This document shows positions 19,960 through 29,189 of a stretch of DNA of 59,823 bases, piece by piece. The position numbers and the translations under genes were made by a program. The notes below the pieces were generated by a model that saw only the letters and a program-made list of their open reading frames with translations, ran no database searches and was not told the DNA's origin. The stretch comes from Fischerella thermalis PCC 7521. Its GTDB lineage: Bacteria > Cyanobacteriota > Cyanobacteriia > Cyanobacteriales > Nostocaceae. The DNA lies in the NCBI RefSeq assembly GCF_000317225.1, contig NZ_AJLL01000057.1:1-59823 (forward strand). The letters run 5' to 3'. Each line of letters begins with the position of its first letter. Position 1 is the first letter of the stretch.

Positions 19960-20787
19960 ATGAAATCATTGGTTCGCTGGGGTACAACATTAGGTTTAGT
20001 GGGGAGTACTCTGCTGGCAACAGTTTTTAGCGGAAATGCCCCAGTACTAGCATTACCAGACCAACAAATAACAGAAAAACTGAATGAAGTACCTGTTTTT
20101 CTCATCACTAATCCTCAAGGTGTACCCCTAACTCGTACTCTGCCTCCTGCCCAAAATGGACAAAAAAGTACTACGGTGGCAGATGTATTTATGAACGGAC
20201 AAGAAGCGCAGAACTTTTTAGAGCAACTGCGGAAACAAAAAGACCCGAAACTTGTAGAAATGGTGAAAACCCTGCAAGTAAAACCTGTGCCAATGGGAGT
20301 CGTTTATCAAAAGCTCCGAGAAGATAGGAATAAACCAGACCGCGTCTTGTTTGCCCTTCAACCCGGACAGCAAGATCTTCAAGGAGCGATTACACTACTA
20401 CGCCAAAAAGGTCAAGAGGTCAAAGGTTTAATTGTACCCGTGTTTATTGTTCAATCAGCAGATAAGGGCTATGTTTCAGTCAAACGGAAGTCTAATAATC
20501 AAGAAATTGTGCCTTTGTTTTTGAGTCAAAAAGACGCCCAAGGTTTGTTGAACCAGGTCAAGAAAGATATTCCCAAAGCGGAAATCCAGGTAGTTGATAT
20601 TGAAGGTGTCATCCAAACGTTGCAGCAAAAAAACGATGAGTGGTTGAAGCAAGTTACTTTAGTACCTTCTTCAGAAAGCTTAGAATATATCAGCAAGCAG
20701 CCAAGGACTAATGCGCCTAACACAGTTGCGACACCAAATCTCAAGCCCAATAATGCTGTCACACCACCCACTCAACCGAAAAAATAA
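19960..20787 (+). CDS. Tic22-like protein
   Basis: Periplasm/thylakoid-lumen-type protein of 275 aa with a signal peptide (basic start, hydrophobic TTLGLVGSTLLATVFSG, cleavage near VLA-LP). The mature part has two Tic22-type repeats (VPVFLITNPQGVPL and FMNGQEAQNFLEQLR; then IVPVFIVQSADKGYV and FLSQKDAQGLLNQV). Cyanobacterial Tic22 homologues are implicated in outer-membrane biogenesis as chaperones. The C-terminus is a Pro/Asn/Thr-rich tail. The ATG at 19960 has AGGAG 5 nt upstream; a TTG and an ATG slightly upstream are in frame but lack this signal. Confidence 0.85.
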   Translation: MKSLVRWGTTLGLVGSTLLATVFSGNAPVLALPDQQITEKLNEVPVFLITNPQGVPLTRTLPPAQNGQKSTTVADVFMNGQEAQNFLEQLRKQKDPKLVEMVKTLQVKPVPMGVVYQKLREDRNKPDRVLFALQPGQQDLQGAITLLRQKGQEVKGLIVPVFIVQSADKGYVSVKRKSNNQEIVPLFLSQKDAQGLLNQVKKDIPKAEIQVVDIEGVIQTLQQKNDEWLKQVTLVPSSESLEYISKQPRTNAPNTVATPNLKPNNAVTPPTQPKK

Positions 20788-20911
20788 CTAGCTTTATCAG
20801 TTATCGAGATTTTGGGTCTAAAACCCCGTCCTAGTAGTCGCCATAGGGCATTGGGAGACTCTAAACGGACGTGGAGAGACTGTAAGACTACCTAGTAGCA
20901 AGTTTCTGTGA

Positions 20912-20956
20912 AGCGTCAAGGAATCCTCGCTCCTTTGGGACGAGGAGGTATGTCAA
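20912..20956 (+). mobile_element. IS200/IS605-type right-end remnant
   Basis: CCTCG (20925-20929) and TCC (20931-20933) pair with GGA (20938-20940) and CGAGG (20941-20945), leaving a bulged C and a TTTG loop, followed by AGGTATGTCAA. This imperfect hairpin is of the type found at the right end of cyanobacterial IS200/IS605 elements downstream of tnpB. No tnpA or tnpB coding remnant is visible, so it is an end remnant or a nonautonomous relic. The call is by pattern memory only. Confidence 0.45.
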
Positions 20957-20970
20957 CAAACTGATATCTC

Positions 20971-21000
20971 CCCACACATTTTATGTGTGGGATTCCTTTT
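20971..21000 (+). terminator. Terminator downstream of the Tic22 gene
   Basis: CCCACACAT (20971-20979) pairs perfectly with ATGTGTGGG (20983-20991) across a TTT loop, followed by ATTCCTTTT. It is a 9-bp stem, but the T tract is short. Confidence 0.65.
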
Positions 21001-21079
21001 ACAAATTTGAGACTGTTCACTCTTCAACGATTTGAGTCATTGAAATTAGCTAATAACTGCTAACTGCTAACTGATAATC

Positions 21080-21994
21080 ATGGCGGAGCAACAGCCCAAA
21101 GAAATTTCTGGTTTGCAACTCTGGCAATGGCGTCAAGCGGCGATCGCTGCGGCGATCGCTGCTGATGTATCACCTACCGAGGTAGACTGGCTATTACAAG
21201 AAATAGCTGGATTAGATCGTTTGGCGCTACGCTTGGAATCGTTTAAAGACTGGGCACAAATTCAGTTACAGTTGCCTTTAGCAGAATTAGATCTACTCTG
21301 GCAAAAACGATTAAAGGAACGCCTGCCAGTGCAGTACATTGCAGGAGTTACACCTTGGCGAAACTTCAAAATCACAGTTTCTCCTGCGGTTTTAATCCCC
21401 AGACCAGAAACAGAGTTGTTGATTGATATTGCAGTAGCAGCAATTGCCAAGAGTAAGAACGAACTGGGTCTACAACAAGGACACTGGGCAGATTTAGGAA
21501 CTGGTAGTGGAGCAATCGCCATTGGGCTAGCAGATGCTTTACCAGAGGCGACAATTCATGCTGTTGATTATTCAAGCGCAGCAGTTGCGATCGCTCAAAT
21601 TAATGCCCAAAATGCCAAGCTGAGCGATCGCATCAAATTTTATCAAGGCTATTGGTGGGAACCCCTGGAGTCTTTCAAAGGACGATTGAGTGGTATGGTG
21701 TCGAATCCGCCTTATATCCCTAGCAGTACCCTGTCAATCTTACAACCAGAAGTTGTCAACCATGAGCCACATTTAGCACTTGATGGTGGTGACGACGGTT
21801 TAGACTGTATTCGTTATTTGGTCGAAACTTCCCCGACTTATTTAAAATCAGGTGGAGTCTGGCTTGTAGAGATGATGGCAGGACAGGCGGATGCTGTGCA
21901 GGAGATGTTACAAAATCAAGGCAGCTACTGCGATATTGAAATTTATACTGATTTAGCTGGTATAGAACGCTTTGCCCTTGCCCAAAGATTATGA
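21080..21994 (+). CDS. prmC: Release factor glutamine methyltransferase PrmC
   Basis: PrmC/HemK, 304 aa, N5-methylates the GGQ glutamine of peptide-chain release factors. It has the N-terminal helical domain, RPETELLID, the SAM-binding DLGTGSGAIAIGLA (about residues 139-152) and the catalytic NPPYIP (about 211-216). Two overlapping HIP1 octamers lie near the start. The only other release-factor gene in the window is prfC at 33928. Confidence 0.95.
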   Translation: MAEQQPKEISGLQLWQWRQAAIAAAIAADVSPTEVDWLLQEIAGLDRLALRLESFKDWAQIQLQLPLAELDLLWQKRLKERLPVQYIAGVTPWRNFKITVSPAVLIPRPETELLIDIAVAAIAKSKNELGLQQGHWADLGTGSGAIAIGLADALPEATIHAVDYSSAAVAIAQINAQNAKLSDRIKFYQGYWWEPLESFKGRLSGMVSNPPYIPSSTLSILQPEVVNHEPHLALDGGDDGLDCIRYLVETSPTYLKSGGVWLVEMMAGQADAVQEMLQNQGSYCDIEIYTDLAGIERFALAQRL

Positions 21995-22156
21995 ACTATA
22001 AACATAATTCATATTCATCATTCACGCCTAATGTGAATTAAAATCATGTTTTTTAAATCATAGACGCCCTTGGGGGTCTCTACGTCAATCAAAATCAATA
22101 GGGCAATTGCCAAAAAACCTTATATTCTTACGTAATTCATAATTCATAATTTTGAA

Positions 22157-22744
22157 ATGGCACAAGTTTCCTTCGATACCCTCGTAGCTGGTGCACTGGC
22201 AGGCAAATTAATCAGTTTTCCCACAGACACCGTTCCCGCTTTGGCAAGTTTACCAGAGCAGGCTGCCTTAATTTTTCAAGCTAAACAACGCACTCAAGAT
22301 AAACCATTAATTTTAATGGCAGCTAGTGCGGAGGAACTTTGGCCTTTTGTCCAAGGAAATACACAAGAGTATCAAATTTGGCAAGAAGTTGCTGACGAAT
22401 ATTGGCCAGGGGCGCTGACTTTAGTTTTACCAGCCTCTGCACGAGTACCAATAGCGATGAATCCTATAGATCCAACGACAATTGGTATCCGCGTTCCTGA
22501 TTGTGCGATCGCTCAAAAGATATTAGCGCAAACAGGGCCTCTTGCTACCACTAGTGCTAATTTGTCAGGTCAACCACCTTTACAGACAATGGCAGAAATC
22601 ACAGCTCAGTTTCCTGAAGTTCTGGCATTAGCTAGCACAGAATACGAAAGTAAAATACCAGGAAATGGAATACCCTCCACTGTTGCCAAATGGACTGGGA
22701 TGAATTGGCAGATTTTACGGCAAGGAGGAGTTAAGCTGAATTAA
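22157..22744 (+). CDS. Sua5/YciO/YrdC-family threonylcarbamoyl-AMP synthase
   Basis: Protein of 195 aa with the YrdC fold: PTDTVPAL (about residues 22-29), the K-x-R motif region KQRTQDKPLILM, the WPGALTLVLP segment and SANLSGQPP. These are the nucleotide and threonine/bicarbonate-binding signatures of TsaC, which makes the threonylcarbamoyl-AMP used by TsaD. There is no C-terminal Sua5 domain. Single-domain relatives (YciO) also occur, so the t6A role is probable rather than certain. It is 162 bp downstream of prmC on the same strand. Confidence 0.85.
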   Translation: MAQVSFDTLVAGALAGKLISFPTDTVPALASLPEQAALIFQAKQRTQDKPLILMAASAEELWPFVQGNTQEYQIWQEVADEYWPGALTLVLPASARVPIAMNPIDPTTIGIRVPDCAIAQKILAQTGPLATTSANLSGQPPLQTMAEITAQFPEVLALASTEYESKIPGNGIPSTVAKWTGMNWQILRQGGVKLN

Positions 22745-22745
22745 A

Positions 22746-22812
22746 TCAGTTATCAGTTGTCAGTGAACAGTGATCAAGCTTGTTTACTGATAACTGATAA
22801 CTGATCACTGAT
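22746..22812. repeat. Inverted TTATCAG/CTGATAA repeat
   Basis: ATCAGTTATCAGTTGTCAGTG units are mirrored by CTGATAACTGATAACTGAT units. They form a long imperfect stem in the 69-bp gap between two plus-strand genes. A second copy is at about 28697-28755 and a half copy at about 55043-55060. Confidence 0.75.
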
Positions 22813-22813
22813 A

Positions 22814-23728
22814 ATGTTTATATTTGCCAAATGTATGGATTGGAGTAACTGGGCATATCTAGGAGCAGGACTATTATTAGGATTGGGTTTTAGTGGATTA
22901 TTGGCACGTAAAAATAAGCCATCTAGTTCATCCCCAGTGCTACCAACAGAACAACAGGATGTAGTGAAACTCCAACAACAGATCAAACAAACGCAATTGG
23001 CGTATGAAATGGCGCGCGAAATGAGTCAGTTTAAAGCTGGGTATTTAGCACGGACTACCCATGTATTGCGATCGCCAATCAATGGTTTAATTGGTTTACA
23101 ACAGCTAATTTTGGCAAATTTGTGTGAAAACCCAGAAGAAGAACGAGAGTTTATCAAACAAGCTCATGACCGGACACTCAAGCTACTGAAATTAATTGAT
23201 GAAATTCTCACTGTTGCCAGATTAGAACATGGTACAAATAAACTAGACTTGCAACCGCGATCGCTCAAAGATTTGTTGCAGGAAGTTTATGATTTAACTT
23301 ATATGCTGGCAGAAAATCGCAATTTCCCCTTCAAAGTTTTACTGCCAGAATCAGAATTGAAAGTGGTAGTAGATTCTCGTTGGTTCAAACAAGTATTAAT
23401 CAATTTAATCGAAACTGCGATCGCTCAGATGGAGGAAGGCGGTATTTATATATCTACCCAAGCCTCTTCTCAAGATAAATTTGTTTATGTTTGGCTGGAT
23501 GTGCCGAAACAAACTGTTTTACAGTCTGAACCAATAGATTTAATTTCATCTACCAATAAACTTGCTGAACCTGAGGAAGATAATATTGCTTTTGACCCAG
23601 GAATGAAGTTCTTGCTGAATCAAACTCTACTAGAAGTGATGGGAGGTAAATTAGAAATTGTTCCTCCTTTAACAACAGAACAAGCTGAAGAAATGACTAG
23701 GTTACAAGTGGCTATTCCTAGGAAGTAG
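22814..23728 (+). CDS. Membrane-anchored degenerate histidine kinase
   Basis: Protein of 304 aa with one N-terminal membrane segment (WAYLGAGLLLGLGFSGLLA), a short linker and a HisKA-like domain (THVLRSPINGLIGLQQLIL). The phosphoacceptor-type His (about residue 83) is followed by Val instead of the usual Glu. The ATPase half is degenerate: the N box reads INLIETAIAQM, with Thr in place of the Mg-binding Asn, and the glycine box (GLGL) is missing before LLEVMGGKLEI. It is therefore probably not an active kinase and may be a scaffold or phosphoacceptor. The ATG at 22835 (MDWSNW) is an alternative start. Confidence 0.75.
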   Translation: MFIFAKCMDWSNWAYLGAGLLLGLGFSGLLARKNKPSSSSPVLPTEQQDVVKLQQQIKQTQLAYEMAREMSQFKAGYLARTTHVLRSPINGLIGLQQLILANLCENPEEEREFIKQAHDRTLKLLKLIDEILTVARLEHGTNKLDLQPRSLKDLLQEVYDLTYMLAENRNFPFKVLLPESELKVVVDSRWFKQVLINLIETAIAQMEEGGIYISTQASSQDKFVYVWLDVPKQTVLQSEPIDLISSTNKLAEPEEDNIAFDPGMKFLLNQTLLEVMGGKLEIVPPLTTEQAEEMTRLQVAIPRK

Positions 23729-23832
23729 GGGTGATGGGGTGATGAAGAGTATGAGGAGTATGTAGATGCGCTTTGCGCGGCTTAAGGTAAGGGTGGAGTA
23801 TGAGGGGTGTGTAGACGTGCTCATAGGCTTCC
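23728..23832. repeat. GGTGGAGTATGAGG-type dispersed repeat
   Basis: Contains CGGCTTAAGGTAAGGGTGGA plus GTATGAGG, shared exactly with the repeat that overlaps the menC stop codon at 51910-51993, along with flanking GAGTATGAGGAGTATG units. Confidence 0.8.
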
Positions 23833-23896
23833 CGTAAGCATGGAGTGGGGAAATAACCAATAACCACTAACTACTAATCCTTGAGTGTTGACTGAT

Positions 23897-24361
23897 TCAT
23901 GATTCCTGAAGCTGAATTTCTGCTGTTGGCACAGAACTCAAACTTGATTGATTGTAAAGCACCATTGTAGTGGTGGAATTTTTTTGAAAGCCAATTTTTT
24001 CATAGAATTGCTGCTGGCTAGTAGTCATTAAGTAGACACGTTCTACCCTTTGTAGGCGAGGATGACTCACAACTGTTTCTACTAATTTACTACCTAGTCC
24101 TTTACCACGATAGTTTGGATGAATCACAACGTCCCAAATTGTGGCACGATAAATACAGTCGGAAGTTGCCCTAGCAAAGCCGATTAGTTGTTGCCCATCC
24201 CAAATGCTAATCACAGGGTCACTGTTGGCAATGGCTACTCCTAAATCTTCGATACTCCGCCCTTTTGCCCAGAAAGCTGAAGTATTTAATAGCTGTTGGA
24301 GTTGGTAAAGGTCTATTTTTGATTTGCGATCGCTTAATTGAATCTGAGAAGAATTCATCAT
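23897..24361 (-). CDS. Ycf52/NSI-like GNAT acetyltransferase (second copy)
   Basis: GNAT acetyltransferase, 154 aa, clearly paralogous to the protein at 18235-18780 (shared [34 protein letters not shown]) but without its N-terminal extension. The acetyl-CoA loop RGKGLG is intact. The substrate is unknown. It faces the degenerate kinase gene across a repeat. Confidence 0.83.
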   Translation of the reverse strand: MMNSSQIQLSDRKSKIDLYQLQQLLNTSAFWAKGRSIEDLGVAIANSDPVISIWDGQQLIGFARATSDCIYRATIWDVVIHPNYRGKGLGSKLVETVVSHPRLQRVERVYLMTTSQQQFYEKIGFQKNSTTTMVLYNQSSLSSVPTAEIQLQES

Positions 24362-24459
24362 CGCACCAATTTAGGCAGTACCTTGGCTGAGTTTCGCTGT
24401 GGAAAAGATACAGCCTTTATGGTTCTATGGCAACTGTTTTGTAATAAATAATTCAAGGT

Positions 24460-24861
24460 TTACTGACAAATCCACTTCCACAGGGGATGACTAGGCCCTT
24501 GTTGGCGTATGCGAAATACCTGTTTTTTAAGACGTTCCTTGTCTTGTTGCGGTAGCCCAAATAGGATATTACGACTTTGCCAAACCAAAACAGCAACCGT
24601 CATGCCGATGCAAAAAGCTAAACCAAGGGTAGCAAATGGATGGAAATAAAGCCCATATCTGACAGCTACCCAAGTAAAATATTGTCTCCACAAAGCGATC
24701 TCTTCACGTAGACTCCACAAGCACCAAGGTGCAATAGTCAGCCACAGAAAACCAACAAACAGCCATCTCCCACATACTGTGAGATGATGTAGCTTTTGTA
24801 CCTGTTTTGTCAAATTATTATCAGGGTTTTCACTGGGATATAAAGTTTCCGGTTCATCCAT
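24460..24861 (-). CDS. Conserved two-span membrane protein
   Basis: A 133-aa protein with two hydrophobic helices, about residues 33-51 (LFVGFLWLTIAPWCLWSL) and 76-95 (FATLGLAFCIGMTVAVLVW), and a basic C-terminal tail (ERLKKQVFRIRQQG). I do not recognise a named family. The ATG at 24861 begins the acidic MDEPETLYP. The open frame extends upstream only through repeat-like sequence (24862-24945), which I exclude. It lies downstream of secDF on the same strand; no functional link is implied. Confidence 0.65.
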   Translation of the reverse strand: MDEPETLYPSENPDNNLTKQVQKLHHLTVCGRWLFVGFLWLTIAPWCLWSLREEIALWRQYFTWVAVRYGLYFHPFATLGLAFCIGMTVAVLVWQSRNILFGLPQQDKERLKKQVFRIRQQGPSHPLWKWICQ

Positions 24862-24892
24862 AGGCGAGGGAGGAGTGGGGGAGTGTGGGGAA

Positions 24893-24982
24893 TAGTTACT
24901 AACTACTAACCACCAACAAACAACAACCAAAGAACTACTAACCACTAACCACTAACAACCAACCAACAACCAACAACTAACT
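24893..24982. repeat. Tandem ACTAACCACTAACAACCAAC repeat
   Basis: Heptamer units of ACTAACC and CAACCAA fill the gap between secF and the membrane protein gene and reach to the end of secF. Confidence 0.75.
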
Positions 24983-25945
24983 ATTTATAGATTCTGAAGT
25001 AGAGGAAACAACAGGTTGGGCTTTGCGTTCTCGCCATAAAGCTAAGAGAGTACTGGCGATGAAAATACTGGAATAAGCACCCATCGTAAAACCAATAATC
25101 AAGGCGAGGGAAAAGTTCTTTAGGGTTGCTCCACCAAATAGGAAGATCGCAAATAATGTTAGCAAGGTTGTTAACGTTGTATTGATGGAACGTGTGAGAG
25201 TTTGGTTGACTGCATCATCAACAATCTCAGCGATCGGATGATTAGGATTGATTTTCAGTGTCTCCCGAATCCGGTCATAAATTACCACGGTGTCATTCAC
25301 AGAGAAACCTGTAATTGTCAACAAGGCAACAATGAATAGACTGTCTACCTCTATACCTGCCACCAAGCCAAGAATCGAGAAAATCCCTACTGTCACTAAA
25401 ACGTCGTGGAATAGAGCAATAATCGCGAAGACAGCGAAGTCTAACTGAAAGCGGAAAGTTAAGTAAACAATAATACCAATAAAAGAGACTACGAGCGCGA
25501 TGAGGCCACTCCTCAACAATTCTTTTCCAATTGTTGGACCAACAGTATCTATCTGGGTTTTTTGCGGGTCAAATGTGCCAATTTTTTCACTAAGGGCATT
25601 TTGTAACTTGGTACGCTGCTCTACATCCAGGGTTTTTGTGCGGATTAATACACCGTTGTCTTTGCCTGTATCCTTATCAGCGATAATCTGGATACTGCTG
25701 TCACCAAGTCCTTGGGCGTTGGCTACTTCTCGAACTTCGTTGATATCAATGGCTTGATTACAGTTATCTGGGTTGCTACAATCCCGTTCAAACTGCAAGC
25801 GTGTACCACCAACAAAATCCAAGCTGGGACGGAGGGGTGCGCCTATTTGTTGCCAGGAGATCACCATTGAGATGATACCAGCAAGGATAATGATGGAGGA
25901 AATACCCCACCATAGCGATCGCGATTTGTTAATACTCAGTTTCAT
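24977..25945 (-). CDS. secF: Protein translocase subunit SecF
   Basis: SecF, 322 aa, works with SecD to pull translocating proteins across the membrane using the ion gradient. It has an N-terminal membrane span, the periplasmic P1-like domain ([14 protein letters not shown]), and five further spans with [15 protein letters not shown] and [18 protein letters not shown]. The ATG at 25945 overlaps the secD stop codon (ATGA), so translation is coupled. In-frame codons upstream of 25945 belong to secD DNA. The last few residues border the heptamer repeat. Confidence 0.95.
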   Translation of the reverse strand: MKLSINKSRSLWWGISSIIILAGIISMVISWQQIGAPLRPSLDFVGGTRLQFERDCSNPDNCNQAIDINEVREVANAQGLGDSSIQIIADKDTGKDNGVLIRTKTLDVEQRTKLQNALSEKIGTFDPQKTQIDTVGPTIGKELLRSGLIALVVSFIGIIVYLTFRFQLDFAVFAIIALFHDVLVTVGIFSILGLVAGIEVDSLFIVALLTITGFSVNDTVVIYDRIRETLKINPNHPIAEIVDDAVNQTLTRSINTTLTTLLTLFAIFLFGGATLKNFSLALIIGFTMGAYSSIFIASTLLALWRERKAQPVVSSTSESINS

Positions 25946-27354
25946 CGCGCCACCTCCGTCTTGTTTGAGGCTGACAAGTTGGGACAATATAATTCAGGTT
26001 TCTTTAAGGAAGGAATAGAAATTGCCAAGAACATGAATGTCCGACTACAGGTAATGGCTGTGAACATACTTACCGCTACACCTAAAGCCAGGGTGAGGGC
26101 AAACCCTTTAACTAAACCAGATCCCAACCAAAATAAGGCAGCACATGCAATCCAGGTCGTGACGTTACTGTCTAAAATACTAGAAAAGGCGCGATAAAAA
26201 CCTGATTCTACTGAACGATATAAAGTTTTGCCTGCTCGCAATTCTTCCCGTGTACGCTCAAATATAAGTACGTTGGCATCAACTGCCATACCAATACTGA
26301 GGATGAAACCTGCAATTCCTGGTAGGGTGAGTGTAACGCCTAACAAAGCAAAACTAGCCCAAGTCAAGAGTGCGTAAATTACTAATGCTATGTCCGCAAT
26401 TACTCCTGGTAGTCTGTAGTAAATCACCATGAATATGAGAACTAAGATCAGACCACCAACACCTGCCCAGATACTGCTTTGAATACTATCTTTACCAAGA
26501 GTTGCGCCTACTGTACGAATCTCACCAATTTCTACTGGTACGGGTAAAGAACCACCCTTGAGTTGTACACCTAATTCGTTGGCTTGTTGGGGTGTAAAGT
26601 TACCAGTAATTACAGCACCACCACCAGTAATACCTGTGGCTGCAAATTCCGGCCCGACTACGGGAGAACTAATCAGTTCATTGTCCAGAAAAATGCCAAT
26701 GCTGCGACCTGTACCAGCGAGATTTTTGGTGATCTGAGCAAAAAGTTCACCACCTTTTTGATCAAAGCGAATGGCAACTTCCCAATTATTACCTGAGGTT
26801 GGTTCGCCACGGGCGTCCTTGAGGTATTGACCAGTGAGTGGTGGATTGGTACTCTCAAATAATTCAGCGATCGCTTGGCTATTATTTTGCAGCGCTTCTC
26901 TATTTTTGGCGATCGCTGCGGTATCGTTAGAGTTTTTTAATTGTTGCTGTTGTTGTTTAAGTTCTTGTTGTGAAGTTCGTAAAGCAAACAACTGAGTTTC
27001 TGTGTTTGGTTTTTGTTGGCGAAACTCTAACTGTGCTGTACCACCTAGTACTCTTTCTGCTTCCTCTGGATCATTGACTCCAGGTAACTGCACTAAAATC
27101 TTGTCTTCTCCAACTGTTTGAATTACAGGTTCAGAGACACCAAGACCATTGACACGACCTTCCACGACACTTTTGACAGCTTCTAATTCTCGTTCAGTGA
27201 TGCGTGGAATTTCTGGTGTTGGCTTCACCTGAATAGTCAGTTGTGAACCTCCCCGCAAGTCCAGTCCCAGGGGTATAGGAATTGTGGCAATTACCGCAAT
27301 AGCGGCAATTACCATAACTAAAATTAGGGCTAATAGCGATCGCTGTCTTTGCAT
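25942..27354 (-). CDS. secD: Protein translocase subunit SecD
   Basis: SecD, 470 aa. It has a first membrane span ([20 protein letters not shown]), then [13 protein letters not shown], a periplasmic domain with [20 protein letters not shown], and the C-terminal six-span region with [26 protein letters not shown]. The stretch at about residues 124-153 is Gln/Asn-rich ([16 protein letters not shown]), an insertion relative to E. coli. It is the first gene of the secDF pair; pdhB lies 114 bp upstream on the same strand. Confidence 0.95.
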   Translation of the reverse strand: MQRQRSLLALILVMVIAAIAVIATIPIPLGLDLRGGSQLTIQVKPTPEIPRITERELEAVKSVVEGRVNGLGVSEPVIQTVGEDKILVQLPGVNDPEEAERVLGGTAQLEFRQQKPNTETQLFALRTSQQELKQQQQQLKNSNDTAAIAKNREALQNNSQAIAELFESTNPPLTGQYLKDARGEPTSGNNWEVAIRFDQKGGELFAQITKNLAGTGRSIGIFLDNELISSPVVGPEFAATGITGGGAVITGNFTPQQANELGVQLKGGSLPVPVEIGEIRTVGATLGKDSIQSSIWAGVGGLILVLIFMVIYYRLPGVIADIALVIYALLTWASFALLGVTLTLPGIAGFILSIGMAVDANVLIFERTREELRAGKTLYRSVESGFYRAFSSILDSNVTTWIACAALFWLGSGLVKGFALTLALGVAVSMFTAITCSRTFMFLAISIPSLKKPELYCPNLSASNKTEVAR

Positions 27355-27428
27355 ACCATCACTCGCTTCGACAAACGCTATAATAGCGCTCTTTGATCAA
27401 TTATGAGTGAAGAGTTAAGTTTTTAAAT

Positions 27429-27458
27429 GTTGGTTGTTGATTGTTCCCAACAACCAAC
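27429..27458. repeat. Perfect heptamer-repeat hairpin after pdhB
   Basis: GTTGGTTGTT (27429-27438) and AACAACCAAC (27449-27458) form a 10-bp perfect stem 10 bp beyond the pdhB stop codon. On the minus strand only ATTT follows, so it is a weak terminator at best and more likely an mRNA-end stabiliser. Confidence 0.7.
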
Positions 27459-27467
27459 AAGTTGTTT

Positions 27468-28451
27468 CTAAACTCGCAAAGCCATCATTTTTTCTACAGC
27501 TTCGACAATTTGCTCTGGTTGAACAATTGTCAATCTCTCCAACATGCCATTGTAAGGTGTAGGGATATCTTGGGAAGAAAGCCGCAGCACAGGTGCATCT
27601 AATTCATCAAAAAAGCGCTCGTTTATTGAGGCTATTAATTCTGCGGCAATGCCTCCTGTTCTCATACACTCTTCGACTATAATCACTCGATGGGTTTTGC
27701 GTATGGATGCCCCAATGGTTTCCATATCCAGGGGTTTAAGAGAGATTAAATCAATGACTTCTGGGTCATAACCTTTTTTTTCCAATGTTTTCAAAGCTTG
27801 TGTGACATGATGACGCATCCGTGAATAAGTGAGGATTGTCACATCTTGACCACGACGCACAATTTCTGCTTTATCTAGCGGTAACAGGTATTCTTCTTCT
27901 GGCAGGTTTTCTTTTAAGTTGTAAAGCAGGACGTGTTCAAAGAATAGGACTGGGTTATCATCGCGAATAGCAGATTTCAGCAGTCCCTTAGCGTTGTAAG
28001 GTGTGGAACAAGCAACTATTTTTAAGCCAGGTACAGCCTGAAAGTAAGCTTCTAATCGTTGGGAATGTTCTGCACCAAGTTGACGCCCTACACCCCCAGG
28101 GCCACGAATTACCATCGGAATTTTAAAGTTACCGCCGGAGGTATAGCGTAGCATACCGGCATTGTTGGCGATTTGGTTAAAGGCAAGGAGCAAAAAACCC
28201 ATGTTCATGCCTTCGATAATCGGTCGTAACCCGGTCATTGCTGATCCTACTGCTAAACCGGTGAAGCTGTTTTCGGCGATCGGGGTATCTAAAACTCGGA
28301 GTTCTCCGTATTTTTGATACAAGTCTTTTGTCACCTTGTAGGAACCACCGTAATGTCCTACGTCTTCACCAAGTACAAATACTGTGGAGTCACGCGCCAT
28401 TTCTTCATCAATGGCTTCCCGTAAGGCGTTGAAGAGTAGTGTTTCTGCCAT
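27468..28451 (-). CDS. pdhB: Pyruvate dehydrogenase E1 beta subunit
   Basis: PdhB, 327 aa, is the beta chain of the thiamine-diphosphate E1 component that decarboxylates pyruvate for acetyl-CoA. Motifs: [17 protein letters not shown] (about residues 28-44), [31 protein letters not shown] and [15 protein letters not shown]. Length and order fit the alpha2beta2 E1 type. pdhA is not in the window. Confidence 0.95.
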   Translation of the reverse strand: MAETLLFNALREAIDEEMARDSTVFVLGEDVGHYGGSYKVTKDLYQKYGELRVLDTPIAENSFTGLAVGSAMTGLRPIIEGMNMGFLLLAFNQIANNAGMLRYTSGGNFKIPMVIRGPGGVGRQLGAEHSQRLEAYFQAVPGLKIVACSTPYNAKGLLKSAIRDDNPVLFFEHVLLYNLKENLPEEEYLLPLDKAEIVRRGQDVTILTYSRMRHHVTQALKTLEKKGYDPEVIDLISLKPLDMETIGASIRKTHRVIIVEECMRTGGIAAELIASINERFFDELDAPVLRLSSQDIPTPYNGMLERLTIVQPEQIVEAVEKMMALRV

Positions 28452-28880
28452 TCGACCTCTTGTACATTTATTGTTCTAGAATCTTATCGTGCTTCTACTG
28501 TAAATACGGTCAGCGATGCTGCTGTTCTAAATACGTGTAAACACATCAATATCTTGGATAACTTCAGGTATTTCTCAAACTAATGCTCTTGGAGTAAGAC
28601 AGAAATTGCGATGCAAATGGTCAACTGCTGCCACAGCGATATTGTACGTCTATTGCCGACACTTAGCTCAACACAAAGTTTTGTGTACCAGCTTTAACAG
28701 TTATCAGTTATCAGTGAACAAGCTGGATAACTGTTTACTGATCATTGATAACTGATTTAATTCTGGGACAGCCTGACAAAAGAAGTCTACAACGCCCTTG
28801 AATGGAGCGTATAAATTTTATCAGTTAATTTCATTATTTCCCCATAAATTTTGAGATAGTGATATCTGTGATCTCTTGAG
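28452..28880. other. Intergenic region with an inverted repeat
   Basis: These 429 bp separate two minus-strand genes and must contain the pdhB promoter. The repeat at 28697-28755 (AACAGTTATCAGTTATCAGT facing GATAACTG units) is a second copy of the one at 22746-22812. No gene was found. Confidence 0.6.
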
Positions 28881-29189
28881 CTATATCCGTATTTCAGCAG
28901 CAGGCGCATCAGGCATAGGAGTTACCTGATTTAATTGATTGTTGGGAAATCTCCTTGGTCTTCCTGGTTTGCGTTTATGCCGTTGGTTGATAGATTTTTC
29001 GCTTGCTGCTGCTAATTCTTCTGGTGTGCATTTGAATAGTCGCAACGCTTCTAGGTATTTTTTAGGCGTCATTGTGGGTTCAGTACGCCCTGCTTCCCAG
29101 TTGCGAACGCTAGTTTCACTGATTGCAAGCCTGAAGGCAACCTCTGCACGGCTAAGCCCCGCGCGTTCTCTCAGGACTTGCATATCCAT
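28881..29189 (-). CDS. XRE-type HTH regulator with AT-hook-like tail
   Basis: DNA-binding protein of 102 aa. Residues 3-58 are a Cro/C1-type helix-turn-helix (LRERAGLSRAEVAFRLAISE, then TSVRNWEAGRTEP). The C-terminal tail has HKRKPGRPRRF, matching the GRP core of an AT hook, so a second minor-groove contact is likely. I chose the ATG at 29189 because GGGAG lies 9 nt upstream; an ATG at 29225 is in frame but has no ribosome-binding site. Targets are unknown. The gene stands alone between two large noncoding stretches. Confidence 0.82.
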   Translation of the reverse strand: MDMQVLRERAGLSRAEVAFRLAISETSVRNWEAGRTEPTMTPKKYLEALRLFKCTPEELAAASEKSINQRHKRKPGRPRRFPNNQLNQVTPMPDAPAAEIRI

